NCBI RefSeq assembly: GCF_001983175.1
Contig: NZ_MNPW01000002.1
Span: 372,001-436,000 of the forward strand
Source: Pseudomonas cedrina subsp. cedrina
GTDB taxonomy: Bacteria; Pseudomonadota; Gammaproteobacteria; Pseudomonadales; Pseudomonadaceae
DNA length: 64,000 nt
Direction of reading: 5' to 3'
Part shown: one piece after another, positions 1 through 8,803 of the stretch
Layout: the number at the start of each line of letters is the position of its first letter
Numbering within the stretch: the first letter of the stretch is position 1
Program-made: the position numbers and the translations under genes
Notes under the pieces: model-generated
The model's input: only the letters and a program-made list of their open reading frames with translations
Databases searched by the model: none
What the model was told of the DNA's origin: nothing

Positions 1-157
1 TCTCGACTTGCTGCAAGTAGAATGCCACGCCCCGGCGAAGGACTGCCAGGCCAAACCTATAAGAAATGCTAGGTTATGGACGCGCGGCATCCTCGGTAGT
101 GTTGGCCTGATAAACGGCCGCTACCTGCCAGGCCGACACTACACAAGGAATGTATGC

Positions 158-1045
158 ATGTGGCGTGAAATTGCCCCCGACCAGCAGTACAGCGTGCAAG
201 TCGATGGCCATGAGCTCGTGGTCTACAGCTTTGGCCAGGGCGACGAGGTGCTGCTGTGCCTCAACGGCGGGCCTGGGCTGCCGTGTGACTACTTGCGCGA
301 CGCCCATGGCTGGCTCAAAGACCATAACCTGCGAGTGGTTGCATTCGACCAGCTTGGCACGGGCGCTTCAGCCAGACCCACCGACGTTTCGTTGTGGGAA
401 ATCGGCCGTTATGTCGAAGAAGTCGAAACCGTGCGCCAGGCCCTGGGCCTGGGGCGTGTGCATTTGCTCGGGCATTCCTGGGGCGGCTGGCTCGGAATCG
501 AATACGCCATCCATTACCCCGATGCGCTGAAAAGCCTGATCCTGGCAAACACCGTCGGTGATATTCCGCACCTGTCCCGGGAACTGGAGCGCCTTCGCGG
601 CGCCCTCGGCAGCGAAACCGTGGCGATGATGCAGCGCCACGAAGCCATGGGCACCCTCGACCATCCGCAATACCAGGCCGCAATCACCTTGCTCAACTAT
701 CGCCACGTGTGCCGCCTCGACGAATGGCCCGAGCCGGTCAAGCGTTCCCTGGGCGACTGGAACATGGGCCCCTACGAAACCATGCAGGGACCCAACGAAT
801 TCCTCTACATCGGCAACCTCAAGGACTGGAACCGTCTCGACGAAATGGCAGCGTTCAAGATGCCGATCCTGATCACCACCGGCCAGCACGACGAACTCAC
901 CCCGGCCTGCGCCCTGCGCATGAAGCTTTCGGCCACACACGCTGAACTGCACGTATTTCCCAACAGCAGCCATATGCCCTTTTATGAGGAACCCCAGGCG
1001 TATTTCCCTGTGTTGTTGGACTTCCTCGCGCGTCATCGAGGCTGA
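158..1045 (+). CDS. Proline iminopeptidase-like alpha/beta hydrolase (S33 family)
   Basis: A 295-residue cytoplasmic alpha/beta hydrolase with no signal peptide. The oxyanion-hole motif NGGPG is at residues 36-40, the nucleophile elbow GHSWGG at 105-110 (Ser107), and the probable acid and base are Asp245 (in GQHDELTP) and His272 (in NSSHMPF). This is the full S33 aminopeptidase triad. The ATG at 158 is chosen because AAGGA lies at 145-149 with suitable spacing; the frame is open further upstream without a comparable ribosome site. The stop is 3 bases before the next start, so it heads an operon with an oligopeptide ABC importer. It probably trims N-terminal residues, perhaps proline, from imported peptides. 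The exact substrate is inferred. Confidence 0.85.
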   Translation: MWREIAPDQQYSVQVDGHELVVYSFGQGDEVLLCLNGGPGLPCDYLRDAHGWLKDHNLRVVAFDQLGTGASARPTDVSLWEIGRYVEEVETVRQALGLGRVHLLGHSWGGWLGIEYAIHYPDALKSLILANTVGDIPHLSRELERLRGALGSETVAMMQRHEAMGTLDHPQYQAAITLLNYRHVCRLDEWPEPVKRSLGDWNMGPYETMQGPNEFLYIGNLKDWNRLDEMAAFKMPILITTGQHDELTPACALRMKLSATHAELHVFPNSSHMPFYEEPQAYFPVLLDFLARHRG

Positions 1046-1048
1046 CGA

Positions 1049-1996
1049 ATGAACCTGGCGCGCTATCGTTTTGTGCTGTCCCGGCCGCTGCAATTGCTGC
1101 CGGTGCTGCTGGGCATCAGCCTGATCACCTTTGTGCTGGTGCGCTCGATTCCCGGCGACCCGGCCCGGGCGCTGCTCGGCTCGCGCAGCACGCCGGATGC
1201 CTTGCTGAAGATCCGCGCCCAGTACGGCCTCGACCAGCCGTTGTGGCTGCAATATTTTTACTTCCTGAAAAACCTGCTCAAGGGCGACCTGGGCCAATCG
1301 CTGCTATACAAGGTCGACGCCCTCAAGCTGATCGTCACCCGCATCGAGCCCACCCTGGTACTGGTGCTGGGCAGCGTGGTGCTGGCGCTGCTGATCGCGG
1401 TGCCGCTGGCGACCGCGGCCGCGCGCAACAAGGGCGGTTGGGCAGATAACCTGATCCGCGTGTTCACCACGGTCGGCCTGGGCATGCCGGCGTTCTGGCT
1501 GGGCCTGATGCTGATCCTGTTGCTGAGCGTGCAGTGGGGGCTGTTTCCGGTTTCCGGTTACGGCCGCACCTGGCTGGACAAGGCGCACCATATGGTGCTG
1601 CCGTGCCTGACCATTGCCCTGGCGCTGTCGGCGGTGCTGGTGCGCAACCTGCGCGCGAGCATGTTGATGGAATTGCAGGCCGACCACGTCACCGCCGCCC
1701 GCGCGCGTGGGCTGTCGGAAGCCGCGGTGTTTCGCCGGCATGTGTTGCCCAATTCATTGGTGCCGGCGGTCAACCTGCTGGCGGTGAATATCGGCTGGCT
1801 GATCAGCGGCACGGTGGTGATCGAAAGCCTGTTCGCCATTCCCGGCATCGGCCAACTGCTGGTGCGCGGCATTTTTACCCGCGACTACATGGTAGTGCAG
1901 GGCGTGGCCATGGTGCTGGCCTGCGCGACGGTGGTGGTCAACTTTATCGCCGACGTGGTGACGGTGGCCCTTGACCCGCGAGTGAAGATGCAATGA
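1049..1996 (+). CDS. Opp/Dpp-type ABC transporter permease, first subunit
   Basis: A 315-residue inner-membrane permease of the DppB/OppB (BPD_transp_1) type with about six membrane segments. The N-terminal PGDPARALLG segment near residue 35 is characteristic of DppB proteins. The EAA-loop region RARGLSEAAVFRRHVLPNS near residue 215 contacts the ATPase subunits. GAGG at 1037-1040 lies ahead of the ATG. Its stop overlaps the start of the second permease gene (ATGA at 1993), so the two are translationally coupled. Substrate specificity (dipeptide, oligopeptide or another) cannot be read from the sequence. Confidence 0.9.
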   Translation: MNLARYRFVLSRPLQLLPVLLGISLITFVLVRSIPGDPARALLGSRSTPDALLKIRAQYGLDQPLWLQYFYFLKNLLKGDLGQSLLYKVDALKLIVTRIEPTLVLVLGSVVLALLIAVPLATAAARNKGGWADNLIRVFTTVGLGMPAFWLGLMLILLLSVQWGLFPVSGYGRTWLDKAHHMVLPCLTIALALSAVLVRNLRASMLMELQADHVTAARARGLSEAAVFRRHVLPNSLVPAVNLLAVNIGWLISGTVVIESLFAIPGIGQLLVRGIFTRDYMVVQGVAMVLACATVVVNFIADVVTVALDPRVKMQ

Positions 1997-2840
1997 GCAG
2001 CCGCCCGATGATTGCCCCGTGGCGCTTGCGCCTGCGTTTTGGTTTTCGCAACGGCCGCCTGACCGCTGCGTGGGGCCTATTGATCTTGCTGGTGTGGTTG
2101 GCGCTTGCCGTGTTTGCGCCGTGGATCGCGCCCTATGACCCGATTGCGCAAAACACCGACGCCAGTTTGCTTGGCCCAGGCCTTGCCCATCCATTTGGCA
2201 CGGCAGAGACATCCTTTCGAGGGTGATCTGGGGCGCGCGCATCGACCTGCAACTGGCCATCGTCGGGGGCATTTTTCCGTTCATGATCGGCACCTTTATC
2301 GGCGCGGTGTCCGGGTATATCGGCGGGCGTTTCGACAGTGTCTGCATGCGCGTGATCGATGTGATCCTGGCGTTCCCGTTCCTGGTGCTGATGCTGGCGA
2401 TCATGGCGATCCTCGGGCCTGGCTTGCAGAGTTTCTATATCGCCATGGCGCTGGTGGGCTGGGTGTCGTACGCGCGGCTGATCCGCTCGCAGATCCTGGT
2501 GCTCAAGGAAAGCGACTTTGCCCTGGCCGCCAAGAGCCTGGGGTTTGGCCACGGGCGTATTCTGTTCCGGCACCTGCTGCCCAATGCGATGTTCGGCTCG
2601 ATTGTGTTTTCCATGTCTGACGCGGTGCTGGTGCTGCTCAATGGTGCCGCCGTGAGCTACCTGGGCCTGGGCGTGCAACCGCCGACCGCCGAATGGGGAA
2701 CGATGGTCGCCGAAGGGCAAGCGTTTATCACCACCGCCTGGTGGATCTGCACCTTTCCGGGCTTGGCCATCGTGACCCTGGCCATGGGGTTCAGCCTGCT
2801 GGCCGACGGTGTGGCCCAAGTATTGGGGGATCGCTCATGA
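1993..2840 (+). pseudogene. Frameshifted Opp/Dpp-type ABC permease, second subunit (DppC-like)
   Basis: DppC/OppC-type permease split into two frames. The 5' part (1993-2226) encodes the cytoplasmic N-terminus and first membrane helix, and ends ...HPFGTAETSFRG-stop. The rest continues in another frame, readable from about 2202 as GRDILSRVIWGARIDLQ and on to 2840. The family motif FGTDELGRD, just before the periplasmic loop, should sit here. The codons for DEL are missing, which fits a 10-base loss next to ACGG at about 2200-2203. Everything after the break is intact, including the EAA loop LAAKSLGFGHGRILFRHLLP. Unless this is a sequencing error, the importer lacks a functional second permease subunit. 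Independent translation of the 3' part from GTG 2223 would lack helix 1. Confidence 0.85.
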
Positions 2841-3793
2841 GCCTGCTGCAAGTACGTGACCTCAGCGTGATCGCCAACAACGCCGGGCGTGATCTCACGC
2901 TGGTGGACCGCGTGTCCTTCGACCTGGCCGAAGGCGAAATCCTCGGGTTGGTGGGGGAAAGCGGCTCCGGCAAGACCATGGCCTGTCGCGGCCTGATGCG
3001 CCTGCTGCCATCGGCCAACTTGCGTGTGCAAGGCGGCGCGGTTCGGCTGGCCGGCCAGGACTTGCTGCAACTCGATGAAGCCGGCATGCGCGCCGTGCGC
3101 GGCGGGCAATTGGGCATGATCTTCCAGAACCCCAGCAGTCATCTCGACCCGCTGATGCGCATCGGCGAGCAGATCGCCGAGGGCATTCGCCTGCACCAGG
3201 GCGCGTCGAAAAAAGACGCGCGGTTGCAGGCCATCGACGTACTGCGCCAGGTTGGCATTCCCGATCCCCAGGCGCGGGTCGACAACTACCCCCACGAGTT
3301 TTCCGGGGGCATGCGCCAACGGGCGATGATCGCCGTGGCCCTGGGCTGCAACCCCAAGGTGCTGATCGCCGACGAGCCGACCACGGCCCTGGATGTGACG
3401 GTGCAGGCGCAAATCCTGCGGTTGTTGCTGGAGCTGCGTGACCAACGCGGCCTGTCGATCATCATGATTACCCACGACCTCGGCGTGGTCGCGCAAACCT
3501 GCGATGCCATCGCCGTGATGTATGCCGGACGCCTGTGCGAGCACGGCAGCAAATATGAGCTGCTGGCCCATCCGCAGCATCCTTACACCGCGGGCCTGAT
3601 CGATTGCCAGCCTGCCCATAGCAGCGGTCACGCGCTGTTGCGCACCATCCCCGGGCAACCGCCGTTGCTGGACGCGCTGCCCAGCGGCTGCCGGTTCAAC
3701 CCGCGTTGCCCACAGGTTGGCGCCTTGTGCACCGAAGCGCTGCCGCAAGGCTCGCGGGTCGCCTGTCATTACCCTTTGGGAGCGCAGCCATGA
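2837..3793 (+). CDS. Opp/Dpp-type ABC transporter ATP-binding protein (DppD-like)
   Basis: A 318-residue ABC ATPase. Walker A GESGSGKT is at 40-47, the Q-loop [10 protein letters not shown] at about 96-105, the signature SGGMRQR at 156-162 and Walker [12 protein letters not shown] at about 176-186, with the H-loop after it in MITHDLGV. The C-terminal [10 protein letters not shown] segment is the cysteine-containing oligo/dipeptide extension. The start at 2837 overlaps the permease stop (ATGA), which is why the long open frame upstream is not used. It pairs with the next gene as the second ATPase of the importer. Confidence 0.93.
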   Translation: MSLLQVRDLSVIANNAGRDLTLVDRVSFDLAEGEILGLVGESGSGKTMACRGLMRLLPSANLRVQGGAVRLAGQDLLQLDEAGMRAVRGGQLGMIFQNPSSHLDPLMRIGEQIAEGIRLHQGASKKDARLQAIDVLRQVGIPDPQARVDNYPHEFSGGMRQRAMIAVALGCNPKVLIADEPTTALDVTVQAQILRLLLELRDQRGLSIIMITHDLGVVAQTCDAIAVMYAGRLCEHGSKYELLAHPQHPYTAGLIDCQPAHSSGHALLRTIPGQPPLLDALPSGCRFNPRCPQVGALCTEALPQGSRVACHYPLGAQP

Positions 3794-4761
3794 GCCTGTT
3801 GCAGATCAAGGACCTCGAAGTGAAGTTTGCCGCGTCCGGCAGCGGCTTGTTCGGCTTGAACAAGCAGTGGGTGAGGGCGGTGAACGGCGTGTCCCTGGAC
3901 CTGGCGGCGGGTGAAACCCTGGGGTTGGTCGGTGAGTCCGGCAGTGGCAAGAGCACCCTGGGCCGGGCGGTCTTGCACCTCAACCTGATCAGTGCCGGCC
4001 AGGTGTTGTTCGATGGCGTCGACATGGCGCACGGCAGTGCGATCGACATCACCCGATTGCGGCATGAAACCGCAATGATTTTCCAGGACCCTTATGCCGC
4101 GCTGAACCCGCGCCAGACCATCGGCGAAACCCTTGCCGAAGTGCTGCGCGTGCAGCGCAAGGTCGCGCCCGCGCAGATTCCCGCCCGGGTTAACGAACTG
4201 CTCGACCTGGTCGGCCTGCGCCCCGAACTGGCCAGCCGTAAACCCGGCTCCCTCAGCGGCGGCCAGTGCCAGCGCGTCGGCATCGCCCGGGCGCTGGCGG
4301 TGGAGCCACGGCTGATCATTGCCGATGAGTGCGTGGCGGCGCTGGACGTGTCGATCCAGGGCCAGATCATCAACCTGCTGCTGGAACTGCAACAGCGCAT
4401 GAACCTGGCAATCCTGTTTATCGCCCATGACCTGGCTATCGTGCGCAGGCTGTGCGACCGCGTGGCGGTGATGTACCTGGGCAAGATCGTCGAGGAGGGG
4501 CCGGTGGAAGCGGTCTTCACCGCGCCGCGCCATCCCTACACGGCGGCGTTGATCCAGGCGATCCCCGAGATCGATCCGCATCGGCCGTTGCCTACGCAGC
4601 CTCTGCCGGGCGAACCACCGAGCCCGCTGAATTTACCTACGGGCTGCGCCTTTCACCCACGTTGCCGGCACGCCCGCGCAATGTGTTCCGTGGTATTGCC
4701 GCCGACCCATTTCCTGCACGAGCATCGATACAGTTGCGTGCTTGAAGAACCTTTGCTTTGA
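3790..4761 (+). CDS. Opp/Dpp-type ABC transporter ATP-binding protein (DppF-like)
   Basis: A 323-residue second ATPase of the importer. Walker A GESGSGKS is at 48-55, the Q-loop FQDPYAALNPR at about 99-108, the signature LSGGQCQR at 155-162 and the Walker B region LIIADECVAALD at about 175-186. The usual DEP is DEC here (Cys181), and the signature has QCQR in place of QRQR; the catalytic glutamate is kept. The cysteine-containing C-terminal extension GCAFHPRCRHA is present. The ATG at 3790 overlaps the previous stop by four bases. Confidence 0.92.
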   Translation: MSLLQIKDLEVKFAASGSGLFGLNKQWVRAVNGVSLDLAAGETLGLVGESGSGKSTLGRAVLHLNLISAGQVLFDGVDMAHGSAIDITRLRHETAMIFQDPYAALNPRQTIGETLAEVLRVQRKVAPAQIPARVNELLDLVGLRPELASRKPGSLSGGQCQRVGIARALAVEPRLIIADECVAALDVSIQGQIINLLLELQQRMNLAILFIAHDLAIVRRLCDRVAVMYLGKIVEEGPVEAVFTAPRHPYTAALIQAIPEIDPHRPLPTQPLPGEPPSPLNLPTGCAFHPRCRHARAMCSVVLPPTHFLHEHRYSCVLEEPLL

Positions 4762-4793
4762 CCCTCTGCCATTCATTAACAAGGAGTTGTGAT

Positions 4794-6308
4794 ATGCAAT
4801 CGCGCCACTTGAAGTTGCTCGCCGCCGCTACGTTGACCGCCTGGTCCCTGAGTGCGGGACTGGCACAGGCCGCTGGTGTACTCACCATCGGCTGCCGTGA
4901 AGACAGCACCACGTTCGACCCGATCAAAAGCGCACAGAACCGCGACACCTGGGTGTTCGCCAACGTCTACGACACCCTGGTGCGCGTGGACAACCTGGGG
5001 ACCAAGATGGAACCGGGCCTGGCCGAAAGCTGGGACATTTCCAAGGACGGCCTGACGTACACCTTCAAGCTGCGTGATGCCAAGTTCTCCGATGGCTCGC
5101 CGATCACCGCTGACGATGCGGCGTTCAGCCTGTTGCGCATCCGCGACAACAAGGCCTCGCTGTGGGCCGACCCGTTCAACCTGATCAACACCGCCAAGGC
5201 ATCGGACCCGAAGACCCTGGTGGTCACGCTGAAGACCCCGGCCGTCGCCTTCCTCTCGCAACTGGCGTCGCCGACGGTGTCGATCCTGTCGGAAAAAGCC
5301 ATGACCAAGATGGGCGAAGACGCCTACTCGGAAAACCCGGTGACCTCCGGCGCATTTACGGTGGAAGAATGGCGCAAGGGCGATCGCGTCATCCTCAAGA
5401 AGAACCCGAACTTCTGGCAGGCCAAGCAGGTGAGCCTGGATGGCGTGGAGTGGGTGTCGGTCACCGATGACAATACGCGCATGCGCATGGTGCAGAACAA
5501 CGAGCTGGACACCGCAATCTTCGTACCTTTCTCACGGGTTGAAGAGCTGAAGAAAGACAAGAACGTGGTGATCCACGCCGACCCGTCCACCCGTGAAGAT
5601 CACCTGCTGATCAACCACGCACATGGGCTGCTGGCCAAGCCGGAAGTTCGCCAGGCGCTGGACATGGCCATCGATAAACAATCGCTGGTCAAGACCGCCA
5701 CTTACGGCCAGGGCACCGTGGCGTATTCCTACATCCCGAAAGGCTCGCTGTACCACTACGCCAACAACCTGCAACGCCCGTATGACCCGACCGCCGCCAA
5801 GAAGCTGCTGGAACAGGCCGGCGCCAAGGACTTGAAACTCAACTACGTGGTCAACGCCGGCAACGAGGCCGACGAGCAGATCGCGGTGATCATCAAGGAC
5901 CAACTGGCCAAGGTCGGCGTGACCGCCAACCTGCAAAAGGTCGACCCGACCCAGAGCTGGCAGATGCTGGTGGACGGTGAGTACGATATTTCGGTGATGT
6001 ACTGGACCAACGACATCCTCGACCCGGACCAGAAGACCACCTTCGTGCTGGGCCACGACACCAACCAGAACTACATGACCCGCTACAAGAACGACAAGGT
6101 CAAGGACCTGGTGGCCGCCGCACGGATCGAGGCCGACCCGGCCAAGCGTGAGCAAATGTATGTCGAGCTGCAGAAACTGGCGAAACAGGACGTTAACTGG
6201 ATCGACTTGTATTACAGCCCGTACATCAACATCTCACGCAAGAATGTGAGCAACTTCCTGCAAAACCCGCTGGGGCGTTTCACCCTTGAGGAAGTGGTGA
6301 AAAACTAA
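4794..6308 (+). CDS. ABC transporter periplasmic substrate-binding protein (SBP_bac_5 family)
   Basis: A 504-residue periplasmic binding protein of the DppA/OppA family and last gene of the importer operon. The N-terminus MQSRHLKLLAAATL...GLAQAAG is a Sec signal peptide with likely cleavage after AQA near residue 25. Family features include the early FDPIKSAQNRDTWVFANVYDTLVR segment, and EPGLAESWDISKDGLTYTFKLR around 65-85. AAGGAG at 4781-4786 fixes the ATG at 4794. It binds the ligand outside the inner membrane and delivers it to the permease pair, one member of which is broken here. Confidence 0.92.
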   Translation: MQSRHLKLLAAATLTAWSLSAGLAQAAGVLTIGCREDSTTFDPIKSAQNRDTWVFANVYDTLVRVDNLGTKMEPGLAESWDISKDGLTYTFKLRDAKFSDGSPITADDAAFSLLRIRDNKASLWADPFNLINTAKASDPKTLVVTLKTPAVAFLSQLASPTVSILSEKAMTKMGEDAYSENPVTSGAFTVEEWRKGDRVILKKNPNFWQAKQVSLDGVEWVSVTDDNTRMRMVQNNELDTAIFVPFSRVEELKKDKNVVIHADPSTREDHLLINHAHGLLAKPEVRQALDMAIDKQSLVKTATYGQGTVAYSYIPKGSLYHYANNLQRPYDPTAAKKLLEQAGAKDLKLNYVVNAGNEADEQIAVIIKDQLAKVGVTANLQKVDPTQSWQMLVDGEYDISVMYWTNDILDPDQKTTFVLGHDTNQNYMTRYKNDKVKDLVAAARIEADPAKREQMYVELQKLAKQDVNWIDLYYSPYINISRKNVSNFLQNPLGRFTLEEVVKN

Positions 6309-6320
6309 CATTTCAATCAA

Positions 6321-6527
6321 ATGTGGGAGCTGGCTCGCGAAGGCGGTCTGTAGTGAGCGGGCTTGCCCCGCGCTGGGTGGCGAAGCCGCCCCAAACCAGG
6401 CGACTCGGTTCCGCCCGGAGGTTGGCGGTGTCTTTATTGGGGCGGCTTCGCAGCCCAACGCGGGCGGTGCGACGATTCGACAAGCCCGCTCACTACACTG
6501 CTATCGCAGGCAAGCCAGCTCCCACAT
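6321..6527. repeat. Compound REP/REPIN palindrome
   Basis: About 207 bases between the binding-protein gene and the convergent SDR gene. The outer arms are GTGGGAGCTGGCT at 6323 and AGCCAGCTCCCAC at 6513-6525. Nested inside are GTGAGCGGGCTTG pairing with CAAGCCCGCTCAC, and GGCGAAGCCGCCCC pairing with GGGGCGGCTTCG. It fills the only sizeable gap between the two genes and may act as a bidirectional transcription stop or mRNA stabiliser. Confidence 0.8.
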
Positions 6528-6552
6528 TTTTGGTTCTGCGGTGTGTCAGGGG

Positions 6553-7293
6553 TTACTGCGCATCGAACGCCTGGCCATTGATGCCAGTACTGTCCGGCCC
6601 CATCAGGTACAAATACACCGGCATGATTTCCTCCGGCGCCGGCCGTTCCATCGGGTTTTCCCCCGGATACGCCTGGGCCCGCATGCTGGTGCGTGTGCCG
6701 CCGGGGTTGATGCTGTTGGCGCGCACCGCCGCCACGTCTTCGAGCTCATCGGCCAGGGTCTGCATCAGGCCTTCGGTAGCGAACTTCGACACCCCGTAAG
6801 CCCCCCAATACGCCCGGCCCTTGCGCCCGACGCTGCTGGAGGTGAATACCACCGACGCGTCCTTCGACAGCTTGAGCAGCGGCAGCAAGGTGCTGGTCAG
6901 CATGAACATGGCGTTGACGTTCACGTGCATCACGCGCATGAAGTTTTCGCCGGACAACTGCTCGATCGGCGTGCGCGGGCCGATGATCGAGGCGTTGTGC
7001 AGCAGGCCGTCGAGGTGGCCGAATTCTTTCTCGATCATCGCCGCCAGCTCATCGTATTGATGGGGCAGGGCGGTCTCCAGGTTGAACGGAATCACCACCG
7101 GTTGCGGCTGGCCCGCGGCTTCGATCTGGTCATACACCTGGGCCAGGTTGGCTTCGGTCTTGCCCAGCAACAGCACCGTCGCGCCATGCGCGGCGTAGGT
7201 TTTCGCCGCCGCCGCGCCAATCCCGCGCCCGGCGCCGGTCACCAGGATCACCCGGCCTTTGAGCAGATCTGGAGGTGCGCAGTAATCAAACAT
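6553..7293 (-). CDS. YciK-like SDR family oxidoreductase
   Basis: A 246-residue classical short-chain dehydrogenase. The nucleotide-binding motif TGAGRGIG is at 19-26, the LHNAS motif comes near residue 100, and the catalytic Ser plus YGVSK come in the TSSSVGRKGRAYWGAYGVSK region near 150-170. The start is placed at 7293 (MFDY...), which matches YciK proteins and has GAGG about 9 bases upstream. An ATG five codons earlier is possible. It is downstream of mupP on the same strand, an order conserved in Pseudomonas. Substrate is unknown. Confidence 0.88.
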   Translation of the reverse strand: MFDYCAPPDLLKGRVILVTGAGRGIGAAAAKTYAAHGATVLLLGKTEANLAQVYDQIEAAGQPQPVVIPFNLETALPHQYDELAAMIEKEFGHLDGLLHNASIIGPRTPIEQLSGENFMRVMHVNVNAMFMLTSTLLPLLKLSKDASVVFTSSSVGRKGRAYWGAYGVSKFATEGLMQTLADELEDVAAVRANSINPGGTRTSMRAQAYPGENPMERPAPEEIMPVYLYLMGPDSTGINGQAFDAQ

Positions 7294-7347
7294 AAATAGC
7301 CTCGACAAAATTCACAGTGGAACAGCCCTCAGTGTGGAATCCAATTC

Positions 7348-7366
7348 CTGTGGGAGCCCCACATTT
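7348..7366. repeat. Half REP remnant
   Basis: CTGTGGGAG followed directly by CCCCACATTTT. This looks like a REP end whose interior was lost. It lies in the roughly 100-base gap between mupP and the SDR gene. Confidence 0.5.
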
Positions 7367-7399
7367 TGATCTTCATTAATCAGTGAGGGCGGTGGCCCA

Positions 7400-8071
7400 T
7401 CAGCAACTGCACAGCGCGTTATCCAGCACCTTGCGCAGTTCCAACGGGTGATCCACCACCACGTCGGCGCCCCAGTGACGCGGGTTGTCGTCCGGGTGGA
7501 TATAGCCGTAAGTCACCGCCGCCGTGCGCGTCCCGGCGTCGCGGCCGGACTCGATATCACGCAGGTCATCCCCCACGAACAGTACGCTGGCAGGGTCCAG
7601 GTTGAGCATCTTGCACGCCAGGATCATCGGCTCCGGGTCCGGCTTGCTGTTTTTCACATGGTCCGGGCAAATCAGCACGGCAGAGCGCTCGGCCAGGCCC
7701 AGTTGCTGCATGATCGGTTCGGCAAACCGCAGCGGCTTGTTGGTGACTACGCCCCAGATCAGGTTGGCTTTCTCGATGTCTTCGAGCAGTTCGGCCATCC
7801 CGTCGAAGAGCCGGCTGTGGACCGCGCAGCCCTTGAGGTAGCGCTCGAGGAATTCCTGGCGCAGTTCTTCAAAACCCGGAGATTCCGGGTCCATCGAGAA
7901 AGTCACCGCAACCATTGCCCGTGCACCGCCGGAGATTTCATCGCGGATGTGCTGGTCGTTGACCGGCGGCAGGCCGCGATCGGCACGCATCGCCTGGCAG
8001 ATGGCGATAAAGTCCGGCGCGGTGTCCAGCAGGGTACCGTCCATGTCGAAGATAACCGCTCGCAACTTCAC
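7400..8071 (-). CDS. mupP: N-acetylmuramic acid 6-phosphate phosphatase MupP (HAD family)
   Basis: A 223-residue HAD-superfamily phosphatase. Motif [10 protein letters not shown] starts at residue 9, motif II is the threonine in VTNKP, motif III is the lysine in KPDPEP, and motif IV is [11 protein letters not shown]. Many genomes label this gene gph (phosphoglycolate phosphatase). In Pseudomonas the copy next to ubiG is MupP, which dephosphorylates MurNAc-6-phosphate in the cell-wall recycling route that bypasses de novo UDP-MurNAc synthesis and affects fosfomycin resistance. It begins four bases after ubiG ends, so the two are co-transcribed. The assignment rests on synteny plus family. Confidence 0.88.
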   Translation of the reverse strand: MKLRAVIFDMDGTLLDTAPDFIAICQAMRADRGLPPVNDQHIRDEISGGARAMVAVTFSMDPESPGFEELRQEFLERYLKGCAVHSRLFDGMAELLEDIEKANLIWGVVTNKPLRFAEPIMQQLGLAERSAVLICPDHVKNSKPDPEPMILACKMLNLDPASVLFVGDDLRDIESGRDAGTRTAAVTYGYIHPDDNPRHWGADVVVDHPLELRKVLDNALCSC

Positions 8072-8075
8072 GGGC

Positions 8076-8774
8076 TTACTCCTCGCGCAGGGTCTGGATC
8101 ATGTAGTTGACGTCAACGTCGCTGGCCAGCTTGTAGTGCTTGGTCAGCGGGTTGTAGGTCAAACCGATGATGTCCTTGACGGTCAGCCCGGCCTGGCGGC
8201 TCCAGGCGCCCAGCTCGGACGGGCGGATGAATTTCTTGAAGTCATGGGTGCCGCGCGGCAGCAGCTTCATGATGTATTCGGCGCCGATGATCGCGAACAG
8301 GTAGGCCTTGGGGTTGCGGTTGATAGTGGAGAAGAACACCTGGCCGCCCGGCTTGACCATTCGGAAGCACGCACGGATCACCGAAGACGGGTCCGGCACG
8401 TGCTCCAGCATCTCAAGGCAGGTAACCACGTCGAACTGCCCGGGCATCTCTTCAGCCAGGGCTTCGGCGGTGATCTGGCGGTATTCCACGCTCACGCCGG
8501 ATTCCAGCTGGTGCAAGCGAGCCACGGCCAACGGGGCTTCACCCATGTCAATGCCCATCACGGTGGCGCCGCGCAGGGCCATGGCTTCGCTGAGGATGCC
8601 GCCGCCGCACCCCACGTCCAGCACGTTCTTGCCGGCCAGGTTGACGCGTTCGTCAATCCAGTTCACCCGCAACGGGTTGATGTCGTGCAGGGGCTTGAAC
8701 TCGCTTTCGCGGTCCCACCAGCGGTGGGCCAGGGCTTCGAACTTGGCGATTTCGGCGTGGTCGACGTTGCTCAT
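8076..8774 (-). CDS. ubiG: Ubiquinone biosynthesis O-methyltransferase UbiG
   Basis: A 232-residue class I SAM-dependent methyltransferase. The SAM-binding motif VLDVGCGGG is at 51-59, preceded by the UbiG-typical N-terminus with [10 protein letters not shown] and [12 protein letters not shown] later [12 protein letters not shown] segment is also diagnostic. It catalyses both O-methylation steps in ubiquinone synthesis. It is in the same transcription unit as mupP and downstream of the MTA deaminase gene. Length and sequence are fully typical. Confidence 0.96.
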   Translation of the reverse strand: MSNVDHAEIAKFEALAHRWWDRESEFKPLHDINPLRVNWIDERVNLAGKNVLDVGCGGGILSEAMALRGATVMGIDMGEAPLAVARLHQLESGVSVEYRQITAEALAEEMPGQFDVVTCLEMLEHVPDPSSVIRACFRMVKPGGQVFFSTINRNPKAYLFAIIGAEYIMKLLPRGTHDFKKFIRPSELGAWSRQAGLTVKDIIGLTYNPLTKHYKLASDVDVNYMIQTLREE

Positions 8775-8803
8775 GGTGAATCCTCTAAAGCTGATAATTC
8801 GGT

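Noticed and set aside
2191..2230. Programmed ribosomal frameshift that could rescue the DppC-like permease.
   Set aside because: No slippery heptamer or RF2-type site is present, and frameshifting could not restore the missing DEL residues of the motif.
6541..7299. Plus-strand frame overlapping the YciK-like gene.
   Set aside because: The minus-strand frame has the full SDR motif set. The plus-strand frame has none.
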